The translations under genes and the position numbers were made by a program. The notes under the pieces were generated by a model, which did not search any database, was not told the DNA's origin, and was given only the letters and a program-made list of their open reading frames with translations. Below, piece by piece: positions 41,564 through 50,800 of a stretch of DNA of 64,000 nt. Each line of letters begins with the position of its first letter. Positions within the stretch are counted from its first letter, which is position 1. Source of the DNA: Myceligenerans salitolerans (GTDB lineage: Bacteria > Actinomycetota > Actinomycetes > Actinomycetales > Cellulomonadaceae); contig NZ_JAFMPK010000034.1 in assembly GCF_017349295.1 (NCBI RefSeq), positions 1 through 64,000 of the forward strand, in the 5' to 3' direction.

Positions 41564-42624
41564 CCGGGGGTGCCCGCGCGGGACGCGGCCGGGTGCACGG
41601 GACGCGGGGGAGCGGACTCCGCCCGGTGCGGCCGCCGGGCGGCGGGCTCGCCGTGGTCGGCTCCCGCCAGCAGCCGGGCGCCCAGGGACGTGAGGGTGTG
41701 GACCACGTAGCGTCCGTCGCGCCGGGACACGACCAGGCCTGCCTGGCGCAGGACGGCGGCGTGCTGCGACGCGGACGCGGCCGAGGTGGCCGTGCGACGT
41801 GCCAGTGCGCCCGTTGTCACCGGCGTGACCAGCGCCCGCAACGCCGCGGCGCGGGTACGGCCGAGCAGGAGCGCGAGCGCGCCGGCGGACTCCTCGTACC
41901 GGCGCGACCCGTACGGGGCGTGCACGAGGGGCAGTACGAGCGTCGGCTCCAGAGCAGGGTCCTCGAAGCTGACGGGCGTCTCCCCGCAGAAGTAGGACGG
42001 AACGAGCCGGAGGCCACGGCCCCCCAGGTAGAGGTCCCGGTCACGCCTCCCGTCGTCGATCCGCAGCACCCGGCCGGACCATGTGACGGCCGGGTGCAGC
42101 GCCGCCAGCGCCTCCTGCGTCCCGCCGGTCACCAGCGCGTGTGCCCGGGCGGCACGATCCGTCTCCACGGCCGACCGCACACGGCTCCACACCGGCGCGA
42201 CGGCGTGGGCGTGGTAGGCCGTGATCGTCAGCCGGAGACCGTGCAACGCGTGCCGCCTCCCACCGGCGAGCTGCCGTACCCAGCCGGACACGGGCCTTGC
42301 GACGTCGAGCCGGGAGAGCTCCGTGGCGATCCGTCGCGCGGGCGTGCCGAGCACGGCGTCGACCCCCGTGGTGAGGTCGTCGCTGCCCGTCTCCGGGACG
42401 AGGAAGTCCGGGGCGTACCCGCGCGACGGCGTGAGGTGCAGGTACGGCACCGCCCGCCGGGGAAGGTCCGGGACCACCGCGGCACGCCACCGTGCGAGCT
42501 CTCCTCGTGCCCCTTCCGGGTCGTTCACGAGGCGCGCGCTCAGCCGGGTCTCCCACAGCGGGTCGGCCTCCGCCGCCAGCCGGACACGCCCGAGGTCGTC
42601 GGCGGTGAAATGGATCCGCAGCAT
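41491..42624 (-). CDS. Winged-helix (ArsR-like) transcriptional regulator
   Basis: 377 aa. A large N-terminal region typical of a DUF5937-like family (MLRIHFTADDLGRVRLAAEA, YLGGRGLRLVPSYFCGETPV) precedes an ArsR-type helix-turn-helix (GALARRTATSAASASQHAAV, then GRYVVHTLTSLG) and a Pro/Ala-rich tail. The last 73 bases overlap antisense the end of the SARP gene; the tail residues in the overlap are low complexity. The target is unknown. Confidence 0.82.
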   Translation of the reverse strand: MLRIHFTADDLGRVRLAAEADPLWETRLSARLVNDPEGARGELARWRAAVVPDLPRRAVPYLHLTPSRGYAPDFLVPETGSDDLTTGVDAVLGTPARRIATELSRLDVARPVSGWVRQLAGGRRHALHGLRLTITAYHAHAVAPVWSRVRSAVETDRAARAHALVTGGTQEALAALHPAVTWSGRVLRIDDGRRDRDLYLGGRGLRLVPSYFCGETPVSFEDPALEPTLVLPLVHAPYGSRRYEESAGALALLLGRTRAAALRALVTPVTTGALARRTATSAASASQHAAVLRQAGLVVSRRDGRYVVHTLTSLGARLLAGADHGEPAARRPHRAESAPPRPVHPAASRAGTPGQAGPATTVEARPALASAAATPAM

Positions 42625-42707
42625 GCCGGGCCTCCGTCAGGTGGATGGTCGGGCGCCGTCCGGCACCCGTACCACCCAGCTGACCAGGCGTCGCTTTCAG
42701 ATCGCTG

Positions 42708-44000
42708 TCACGCGGCTGTCGGTCGTCGCGTTCCCCGCCGGCCGTACGCCAGCCCGCGCAGCACCACCTCCGCGGGGCCCCGCGCGCCGCGGTTCTCCTG
42801 CCAGACGGCGAACACGACCGTCAGCCCCCACACCCCCACGGCGTAGAGCAGCATCGACCACGACGACAGGTGCTCGCCCAGGCCGAGGCCCCAGGCGGCG
42901 AGCACCGGCGCGCACAGCACCGACTGCAGCAGGTAGCAGGTCAGGGAACGCTTGCCCACGGCCTGCAGCGCCCCCGCGACCGGCCCGTCGACCTGGAGCG
43001 CGCTCGTGAGCCGGACGCCGGGCGCCGGAGCCTCGCGCCGCCGCCGGGCGACGGCGCGCCCCACGAGGCCGAAGAGCGCGACGTACCCCAGGCCGCCGAA
43101 GAAGCCCGTGAACGCCTGGACCAGTTCGAAGACCCAGGCCGACACGTCGGGGACGCGCAGCACGCCGACGTGGTAGAGATCGCCCGGAACCGCCCCCAGC
43201 ATGCCGAGCGGGATGCCGATCGCCGCGACACGGCGCAGCAGTGGCAGATGGTCCCCGGGATTCTCCAGGATCCGGCGGCGGCCGGCCCAGAAGGCGAGCA
43301 GGATCATGATCGGGACCACGAGCCCCAGGACGCCCTGGCCCGCCGTGATGACGACCCACATACCGAGCCTGGCGCCGACGGAGGCGAGGTAGGAGTCCGT
43401 CGTCATCGAGGTGTCGTCGATCTGGAAGCTCGCCGCGAGCTCCGCCGCCTCCGCGGGCGGGAGCTGCGCGGTGAAGTACGCGCCGACGACGGCGAGCGCC
43501 GTGCCGATCGCCAGGAGACCCAGCAGGACGGACGCCCACACGACGAGCGTGGTGTCCTTGCGGCGCAGGAAGAGCCACACCAGGAGCAGTCCGGCCAGGC
43601 CGTACGCGCCCAGGACGTCCCCCATCCAGAGCAGGGCCGCGTGGACGAGCCCGAAGATCAGGAGCCACAGGTTGCGGAACTGGAGCAGGCGTCCGGCCCG
43701 CTTCTCGGAGGTGCCGGCGGCCAGCTGCCGGGAGTACAGCTGCATCATCCCGTAGCCGAACATGAAGGCGAACATCGGATAGATGCGCAGGTCGACGAAG
43801 GTGATGATGAAGACGTCGGCCACCCGGTCGAGCCACGACCCGTCGACCGGGTGGGAACTGCCTGGCGAGGTCTCCCGACCCCACAGGTAGAACGGGGTGT
43901 TGGCGACGGCGATCAGCAGCAGCATGAAGCCGCGGGCGAGGTCGGGCGCGGGGGACCGCTCGGCGGCCCGGACGGGTCCGCGGGTGAGTGTGGTGGACAC
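42708..44000 (-). CDS. DUF418-family integral membrane protein
   Basis: About 430 aa with about ten hydrophobic helices. The opening SPAPDLARGFMLLLIAVANT, the MFAFMFGYGM segment and the C-terminal DUF418 core (LTCYLLQSVLCAPVLAAWGL, GPAEVVLRGLAYG) identify it. DUF418 proteins are related to membrane acyltransferases (YeiB type), but their function is not known. The GTG at 44000 gives a natural N-terminus (VSTTLTRGPV); a GTG at 44024 is an alternative. It diverges from the unknown gene at 44228 and could belong to the same system. Confidence 0.85.
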   Translation of the reverse strand: MSTTLTRGPVRAAERSPAPDLARGFMLLLIAVANTPFYLWGRETSPGSSHPVDGSWLDRVADVFIITFVDLRIYPMFAFMFGYGMMQLYSRQLAAGTSEKRAGRLLQFRNLWLLIFGLVHAALLWMGDVLGAYGLAGLLLVWLFLRRKDTTLVVWASVLLGLLAIGTALAVVGAYFTAQLPPAEAAELAASFQIDDTSMTTDSYLASVGARLGMWVVITAGQGVLGLVVPIMILLAFWAGRRRILENPGDHLPLLRRVAAIGIPLGMLGAVPGDLYHVGVLRVPDVSAWVFELVQAFTGFFGGLGYVALFGLVGRAVARRRREAPAPGVRLTSALQVDGPVAGALQAVGKRSLTCYLLQSVLCAPVLAAWGLGLGEHLSSWSMLLYAVGVWGLTVVFAVWQENRGARGPAEVVLRGLAYGRRGTRRPTAA

Positions 44001-44227
44001 GAGGACATCGCAGCACGCGGACACGGGGAGCGCCAGGAAAGTCGGGACGTGCGGCCCGGCGTTCCGCGAGCTCGCCGCCGGTCGGGACCGCCCCTTCTCC
44101 GGGCGGCGGCAGAAGCCGGGACGACGTCACGACGTTTTACCGTCTGTGCAGGTCGTGGCGCTGTATCGTCGGAACGGGTTCCGTCGGGACCGCCAGGGGG
44201 GCACTTCCTCGAACGCGCCTTGGAGGC

Positions 44228-45706
44228 ATGGTGAAGGCTACGTCGCGCAGGCTTCCCGTTTCCGGACTGGCAGACCTGTCCAACGAGTCCCGCATGATCG
44301 TGGCTCCTTGGAGCCGCCTGATCCGGGGCATCGGCCTCGGCCAGTACCCGATCGACTACGACCCGGTGATCGCCGGGTACCTCCGCACGACCTTCGACCA
44401 GCTCGCGGAGCGGATCCCGCCGTCCAACCACTACGTGCACTTCTGCCGGGCGCTGATGGACCTCGTCCTGAGCGTCGCGGATCCCGGCCGTGAGCGGGAC
44501 GAGGCGCGCTTCGCGCGGTCGGTGACGGCGCTCCTGGACGCGGCTCGTGCCGAACGCAACCCCTACTTCCGGGCGATGGCCGGCAGCCTCGTCCTGGACA
44601 CGTTCGCCAAGCTCGACCTGGACGTGTCGCTCCTGGTCAACGATGAACTCGACTTCCCGCAGGAGGTGCTCGCGACGCTCGACGACATCGCACCGGATCA
44701 GATCGCGGACGAGAATCGTGGACGGCACGGCGACTACGAGCGGCTCTCGGCCTCGTCCAGCGTCTTCCTCGCCATCGGCCAGGTCGGTCTGCGCGACCGG
44801 CTCGTCACGGACCGACGCAACCGTGTGGTCGAGGCGCTCGGCCTCCTGGAGAACATCCCGGCGCCCTACTTCCGCGGTCGTGCCGGCTCGATGTTCCTGA
44901 GCGTGGTCGGGCTTCTCGGCTACGAGGAGTACGTCTTCGACGGCGAGAGGGACTACATGGCCGAGACCCTCGAGTACCTCACCCGGGCCGACGAGCTGGG
45001 CATCTTCCCGTCCTTCCCGCAGGAGATCCCGACCGCGTGGTCGAAGGTCTACCCGCTGCTGACGATGCTGAACGCCATCGCGGTGTGCGGGCGGGCCGAG
45101 TACCTGAACACCCCGGTCGACTGGCTCGCGGAGGCCAGGACGCTCCTGGACCGGATTCCCTGGGAGCACCGGGTGCACATGAGCGAGTACTACGTGATCG
45201 CCCTGCACAACCTCGGGCGGCTGAACGGGGAACTACCCGACCTGGACGCGTACCTGCGCGAGGTCACGGCGGTGCTCGATCTCGCCGACCCGGGTGCGAA
45301 CTTCTTCCCCGACGGCATCTCCTACCCGTACATCATCGAGCTGGCGATGCTCACCGGCCGGATGGACCTGATCCCGGACCGGTCGCTGGAGCGCATGGTG
45401 GACGCCCTGCGAGACCTCGACAAGGGCGTCGACCGGGCCAACAACGCGTTCCCCGTCAGCTATGTCCTGAACGTGCTCGGTGAGATCGACGAGGCGATGC
45501 TGATCTTCGCGCCGCGCGAGCGGTACGAGGGCCGGTCGGCACTGGAATGGGTGGTCGCCAACCTCTCGGAGGGCGGCAAGGAGGAGCGCCTGCGGCTCTA
45601 CATGATCCCGCACGCGCTGGTCAGCCATGCGCTACGGATGCGCGGGGCGCGCGCCCCGGAGACGGCGCTGTACCGCGGGTTCCGGTACCGCCTCGCGACG
45701 GCTTGA
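44228..45706 (+). CDS. Uncharacterised helical protein, paralogue 1 of the ACP cluster
   Basis: 492 aa, not recognised. It is predicted mostly alpha-helical, without signal peptide or membrane helices. Distinct conserved blocks shared with the gene at 46267 are NESR, PWSRL-RGIGLGQYP, DEN-GRHGDYERLSAS, FRGR-GSM and YPLLTMLNA. By eye about 40 of the first 74 aligned residues are identical. The conserved Asp/Glu/Asn/His/Arg residues in the DEN-GRHGDYERLS block could form an active or binding site. GGAGG lies just before the ATG; the GTG at 44231 has a better spacing. It is convergent with the ACP operon and separated from the ACP gene by a strong terminator. Confidence 0.8.
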   Translation: MVKATSRRLPVSGLADLSNESRMIVAPWSRLIRGIGLGQYPIDYDPVIAGYLRTTFDQLAERIPPSNHYVHFCRALMDLVLSVADPGRERDEARFARSVTALLDAARAERNPYFRAMAGSLVLDTFAKLDLDVSLLVNDELDFPQEVLATLDDIAPDQIADENRGRHGDYERLSASSSVFLAIGQVGLRDRLVTDRRNRVVEALGLLENIPAPYFRGRAGSMFLSVVGLLGYEEYVFDGERDYMAETLEYLTRADELGIFPSFPQEIPTAWSKVYPLLTMLNAIAVCGRAEYLNTPVDWLAEARTLLDRIPWEHRVHMSEYYVIALHNLGRLNGELPDLDAYLREVTAVLDLADPGANFFPDGISYPYIIELAMLTGRMDLIPDRSLERMVDALRDLDKGVDRANNAFPVSYVLNVLGEIDEAMLIFAPRERYEGRSALEWVVANLSEGGKEERLRLYMIPHALVSHALRMRGARAPETALYRGFRYRLATA

Positions 45707-45731
45707 CCGCTCGCGGAGCATGCTTCGCCAA

Positions 45732-45760
45732 ACCGCCGGCTCGCACGCCGAGCCGGCGGT
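45732..45760. terminator. Bidirectional terminator between paralogue 1 and ACP genes
   Basis: A perfect 12-bp stem (ACCGCCGGCTCG at 45732-45743, CGAGCCGGCGGT at 45749-45760) has a 5-nt loop, 26 nt past the first stop and 28 nt past the ACP stop. Confidence 0.8.
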
Positions 45761-45788
45761 CCCGCGGAGTCCCGGCCGACAGGTCGGC

Positions 45789-46055
45789 TCAGTCCTTCCG
45801 GCGTCCCGCCTCCGCGACGACGTCGTACACGCCGGCCAGATCGGCCATCCTCGGCACGTCCTGCCGTTCGATCGTGATGCCGAGCGTCTGCTCCAGCCGC
45901 GTGATGATCTCGATGGTGGCCAGCGAGTCCGCCCCGTGACGTGCGAGCGGGCTGGTCTCGGAGACGTCGGACGGGTTGACGTCGAGGATGTCGCAGATCA
46001 GGTTCTTGATGTACCTCTCGGTGGTGTCATCCAGACTCGACACGCTCGCCCCCAT
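45789..46055 (-). CDS. Stand-alone acyl carrier protein
   Basis: 88-aa acyl carrier protein. The phosphopantetheine Ser lies in the canonical ADSLATIEIITRLE motif, preceded by IKNLICDILDVNPSDVSETS. It should be converted to the holo form by a phosphopantetheinyl transferase elsewhere and carry an acyl thioester. Fatty-acid ACPs normally lie next to FabD/FabF. Here the neighbours are the AT-kinase fusion and the two unknown paralogues, so a dedicated role is likely. It has its own promoter region with a palindrome at 46069. Confidence 0.93.
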   Translation of the reverse strand: MGASVSSLDDTTERYIKNLICDILDVNPSDVSETSPLARHGADSLATIEIITRLEQTLGITIERQDVPRMADLAGVYDVVAEAGRRKD

Positions 46056-46068
46056 GCAATCGTGATCG

Positions 46069-46085
46069 GGTTGGTTCCAACCTTA
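46069..46085 (-). promoter_or_regulatory. Palindrome and -10 box upstream of the ACP gene
   Basis: GGTTGG-TT-CCAACC (46069-46082) is a perfect inverted repeat. TAAGGT (46080-46085, minus strand) could be the -10. Transcription would start inside the palindrome, so it is a candidate operator. A weaker palindrome sharing GGTTCC (GGAAC-GG-GTTCC, 44171-44182) lies upstream of paralogue 1. Confidence 0.5.
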
Positions 46086-46176
46086 GAGGGAGCGTCGGCA
46101 CGTGGTGTCGTCGTGGGTGTGGTGCCGGAGCGCCGGCGACGGTGCCTGGAGCCGCTCGGGTCCGGGCGGCGTCAGG

Positions 46177-46210
46177 ACGGGCAGGTGCCGTACACACGAC
46201 ACCTGCCCGT
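46177..46210 (-). terminator. Terminator after paralogue 2 gene
   Basis: ACGGGCAGGTG (46177-46187) and CACCTGCCCGT (46200-46210) form a perfect 11-bp stem with a 12-nt loop. It lies 57 nt past the stop, separating the AT-kinase/paralogue operon from the ACP gene. Confidence 0.65.
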
Positions 46211-46266
46211 TCCCCGGGACCGCGGCGAGTCTCCCCCCGAACTCGCGCGCGGCCGGTCTCAGCGCG

Positions 46267-47757
46267 TCATGGGCGGGCCTCCCGCTCGGCGAGCCCGAAC
46301 GTGAAGTCCTGGAACATGCGCGACTCGGCGGCGTCCGCGCCGCGCTGCCGCAGTGCGTAGCCGATCAGCGCGTGATCGAGGATGTGGAGCCGGCTGCCCT
46401 CCTCCTCGGCGTCGGGCGAGAGGTGAGCCGCGACCCACTCGAACGCCGACCGGCCGCCGTACCGCTGCCGGGGCTCGAAGAGCCGGTCCACGGCGTCGAG
46501 CTCGCCGAGGACGTTCACGAGGTAGCCGAACGGATACGGGCGGTTCGTCCGGTCGATCTCGTTCCGCTCGAGGTCCGTGTACGAGTCGACCACCCGGTCC
46601 AGCAGTTCGTCGGTCACGAGGTCGGTGCGGCCGGTCACCATCGCGGTCTGGATCATGTACGGGTAGGCGATCCCGTTGAGGAAGAAGTTGTCCCCGGGAT
46701 CGACGCTCCGCCAGGTCCCGACGATGTCCTCGACGAGACGATCCAGCGAGGGCAGTTCCTGGCCCGTCAGGCCCAGGTTGTGCAGCGCCACGATGTAGTA
46801 CAGCCCCATGTGCGTGCGTTCCGCGGACGAGAGCGCGGCGAACAGCTCACGCACCTCCGCGAGGCGGTCCTTCCCGTGGGTGAGGTACTCCTCGCGGCCG
46901 GTCGCGGCGACGGCGTTGAGCATCGTGAGCAGTGGGTAGATCCGCCCGAACGCTTCCGTCATCGGCTGCGGGAACGCCGGCGGCAGGGCGAGCTCGTCGG
47001 CCCGGTCGAGGTAGTCCAGGACGTCCCGCACACGGTCCCGGTCCCCGTCGAGCGCGAGATCCTCGAGGCCCAGCAGCGAGGTCGCCGTCAGGAGCATCGA
47101 GCCTCCGCGCCCGCGGAAGAACGGGCCGGGGATGTGCTCGAGCAGGTCCAGCGCGTCCAGGACGAAGTTCCGCGGGCCGGTGACCAGCCGTTGCTGGATC
47201 CCGAGCTGGCCGTGGGCGAGCAGGACCGCCGTGCTGGCCGAGAGCCGTTCGTAGTCGCCGTGCCTGCCCTGGTTCTCGTCCTGGATGCGGTCCGGTTCGA
47301 TGTCGTCGACCATGGCCACGACCTTTGCGGGTACGTCCATGGCGTCGTCCGAGACCAGCGCCGGTTCCAGGCCGAGCTTGGCCGCGCCGTCCAGGAGGAT
47401 GCAGCCGGCCATGACTCGCCAGTACGGGTCCTCGACGCGGCGCACCGCGTCGAGCACGTCGTCGATCCGTCGCCCGGCCGCCTGGCGTCCGAGGGTGACC
47501 CGTGGGTCGGTGACGTCGAGGGCGAGTTCGGCCATGAGCCGGCTGAACCGGTGGTAGGCGTTCGCGTCCGTCACGCGTGCGCCGATGAGGTCGAAGGCCG
47601 TGCGGATGCGGTCCGCCGCCCGTGGGTCGAACCGGACCGGGTACTGGCCGAGGCCGATGCCCCGCACCAGCCGGCTCCAGGGCGTCGCGATCGTGCGTGA
47701 CTCGTTGCCCAGGTCGTCGAGTCCGGTCACGGGCGGTGTCGTCGAAGCTGTTCCCAT
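46267..47757 (-). CDS. Uncharacterised helical protein, paralogue 2 of the ACP cluster
   Basis: 496 aa, homologous over its full length to the 44228 product and with the same conserved blocks (GNESR, PWSRLVRGIGLGQYP, DENQGRHGDYERLSAS, FFRGRGGSM, YPLLTMLNA). No known domain is recognised, and it lacks signal and membrane segments. The ATG at 47755-47757 follows AAGGGGGA. It lies 45 nt behind the AT-kinase gene and is surely co-transcribed with it. Two diverged copies kept on opposite strands suggest a heterodimer or two consecutive steps. Confidence 0.8.
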   Translation of the reverse strand: MGTASTTPPVTGLDDLGNESRTIATPWSRLVRGIGLGQYPVRFDPRAADRIRTAFDLIGARVTDANAYHRFSRLMAELALDVTDPRVTLGRQAAGRRIDDVLDAVRRVEDPYWRVMAGCILLDGAAKLGLEPALVSDDAMDVPAKVVAMVDDIEPDRIQDENQGRHGDYERLSASTAVLLAHGQLGIQQRLVTGPRNFVLDALDLLEHIPGPFFRGRGGSMLLTATSLLGLEDLALDGDRDRVRDVLDYLDRADELALPPAFPQPMTEAFGRIYPLLTMLNAVAATGREEYLTHGKDRLAEVRELFAALSSAERTHMGLYYIVALHNLGLTGQELPSLDRLVEDIVGTWRSVDPGDNFFLNGIAYPYMIQTAMVTGRTDLVTDELLDRVVDSYTDLERNEIDRTNRPYPFGYLVNVLGELDAVDRLFEPRQRYGGRSAFEWVAAHLSPDAEEEGSRLHILDHALIGYALRQRGADAAESRMFQDFTFGLAEREARP

Positions 47758-47802
47758 CGTGGATTCCCCCTTGTTCTGTGGTCGGTGAGCCGGCACCGCG
47801 GA

Positions 47803-50800
47803 TCAGGGCAGGGCCGGGACCGGGACCCCGAGGAACGACGTCCGCCTGCCCTCCAGGATCTCGACCGTCCAGTTGAGCCACTTGATGCCCTCGCAGTAGA
47901 TCGCGACCGGGCGGCGCTGCACGTGGTAGGTGTCCGTGAGCGTTCCGTCGAGCTCGGCCTGGAAGTGGAACGGCGGCATCGCGGTGAAGTGGGTGCCCAT
48001 CATGAAGACGAACCGCACCAGCCAGTAGGGGTCGTCGGCGAGGTAGGGGGATGCGGGGTCGTCCAGCCCGAGAGCCTCGGTCATGACCGTCGCGAAGTGG
48101 TCCTCCATCCCGCGCGGGCTCTCGTGGTCCACGTCCAGGCCGCGCTCCACGACGTCGCGGACCTGGTATGCCCGCTGGAAGGGATTCCCTTCGTCGAACT
48201 CGATCCGCACGTGAGCACCCGCCCCCGTGGCGGAGGTGCGCACGTCGAGCCGGAAGTGCTCGAAGTGCATCTCGTCGTAGTGACCGATCGAGTTGTGCCA
48301 CGGCTTGTTGTCGTACATCGGGTCGTCGATGGTCGCCCGGCCCGTGCTGCGGTAACCGATCGCCCGTGGATCGAGGAACTTGATCCCCAGGGTCGCCGGC
48401 GTGATCGCGGCCAGCGCCGCGTCGACCTCCCGGCGGGGCGCACCCTCCTCGATCAGTCTCTGGGCGGTCCGGAGCGGGGCGGTGTGGGTGAGCTTGATGT
48501 TCTCGGTGTTGGTGTCGCCCATGACGAGCGAGTGGAACCGGGGTTCGAGGATCTCGTGGTGCTCGGGGTGCTCGCGGAACCAGCGCACGAGGGCGAGCGC
48601 GTTGCGCTGGGTGACACCGTTGACGGTGATGGTCTCGGGATCGAGCAGCGCGGTGCCGAAGGTCCGCGGCGCCGTTCGCCGGCACAGTTCGAGACGGTCC
48701 TCGATCTTCCGGAGGTAGGACTCCTCGAGGGTGCCCCCGGGAGCGGGTACGCGGCCCACCGCGTGGATGTCGTGTTCGAGCACCTGGTAGATCGCCTGGT
48801 AGATCTTGGCGACGACGCGGGGCGGCGGTGAGCAGCGCTCGATGTACCGGCTGACCTCGTCCCCCGGGACGAAGCTCATCTCGTAGATGACCTCGTGGTG
48901 GGTGGCGGGCCCGTCCTGGCCGGCAGCGGGCAGCTCACGTTCCAGGACGTCGTAGACCTCCGGGAAGTGGCGGTTCACCGGGTCGGGGAGGTGGCGGAGG
49001 AACTCGGCCTGCTGGCGCGCCTTGGCGAACGGGGGGAGCATGACGCCCGTACCGTCCGGCCGCCAGGCGGCGGTGACGAGGGCCTCGCTGAGGATCTTGC
49101 GGACGACGGTGCGTGTGCTCCCGTCCTTGACCAGGAAGACGGTCATCGACTCGCTGCCCCCCTTGCCGAACCCGACGACACGCTCGTCGGACCCGATGTA
49201 CCCGTTCACCGTGGTGCTCAGGATCCTGCGGCCCTGTGCGTGGTGCAGGACCATCCGCTTCTCGACGGTGAGGTCGAGCGCGGAGTCGTCGTCGAGCCGG
49301 TCGAGCGGGACGTTGACACCTCGCTTCGACAGGTCGAGATCCGAGGTCAGGACGATCGTCCGTTCCGGTGTCCCGGCGCCGGGGCGGACGGCGGCCGCGG
49401 GGAGGAAGGAGACGGTCCAGGTCTCTCCGGCCAGGTGCGTCGCGCGGACGCCGGCGTCGAGCACCCCGTCGAGGAACACCGCCCGGGTCGCCGTGGCGAT
49501 GTCCCGCCTGCCGTAGAGGGGGACGCCGTCGGGGGCGATCACCGGCGTGCGCGCGTCCCGCAGCACGGCCTCCAGGCGATCGAGCGCACGGACGAGAAGG
49601 TCACGGTCGTGCGTACCATGCCGCCGCAGTTCGTAGAGCTCGACGACGTCCGCCGGGGAGGCCGCCCCGGAGACGGCGAGGGCGGAGAGCCAGCCGAGCG
49701 GGTCGTCCCCCTGGAGGTACTGGTCACGCTGGGCCAGCACGGCGGGGCGGTACAGGCGCATCAGGTGGTAGAGCGAGTAGTGGTAGGTGATCCGGTCCAC
49801 CGTGCCCGTCACCGGGACGGCGTGCCCGCTGTGCTCGGTGAGACTCTCACGGACCATGCGCGCGAGCGGCTGGTCCGCGACGAGCCGCCGCACCTGCCGG
49901 CGCAGGATCATGTCGTCCGCCCCGGAAAGGCCCGTGAAGCGCAGCACCAGGGTCTCAGGGCTTCCCGTGTCGGCGACGCAGCGGTCGGAGAAGGTGCCGC
50001 GAGCGTCCACGGTTCGCAGTTCGAGGTAGTTCCGCCCCAGGTGGGCGCGGTCGCCCACGGTCCGCTTCTTGCGCCGGGAGCGCAGCACGAGCTCACCGGC
50101 GCCGACGTCGATCGTGTGCCGGTGGGCCAGGGTGTGCTGGAACGCCTCGAGGAGCCGGTAGTACGCCGGGGAACCGTCCTGCTCGGTGCGGAGCATCTCG
50201 CGGGTGACGATCCGGCTGATGGCACGCGCGGTGTAGGCCTCCGTGAACGGGTCGTCGGCGAAGGAGCGGAACAGTGATCGGAGTACCTCGAGGTGGCGCG
50301 GCTCCAGCTGGTCGCCCTGGGAGCGGATCTGTTCGAGCTCTCGTTTGAGGCCGCTGACACCGTTGATCGCGCGGAAGAGCCGGTGGGCGTCCACCGACGC
50401 TCCGGTGTAGGCGATCACCGGGGTGCGGGCGTTGCTGTCCTGGAGAAGCTTGACCGACTTCTCCCCGGGCCCGAGTTCGATCGCGAGGTCGCTGTGCAGG
50501 GCGTCCAGGACCTCGACGGTCGCATGGGAGTCCATGACCTGGTCGGTCATCGCGAGGATGGCCTCGTGCACATCCTCGGCGGCGGTCAGCACGCCGGAGC
50601 GGTGGTTCGCGATCACGGGGACGCGCGGTGTCATGGCCTGGATGCCGTTGACCTCCATGAACCACTCCAGGCCGGTGCGTACCGGCGCCATGCGCGCCGA
50701 GTGCGCCAGGAACGTCGTCGGCTCCTTCAGTTCGGAGACCTCGACCGGGCCCAGGCCCCGCACGAGGCGGTCGAACGCGGTCCGCGCGCCCGCGCGCACG

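Noticed and set aside
41564-44000. Including the SARP, winged-helix and DUF418 genes in the ACP system
   Set aside because: They are adjacent but on separate transcription units, and the winged-helix and SARP genes converge on each other. Only co-occurrence in other genomes could include them.
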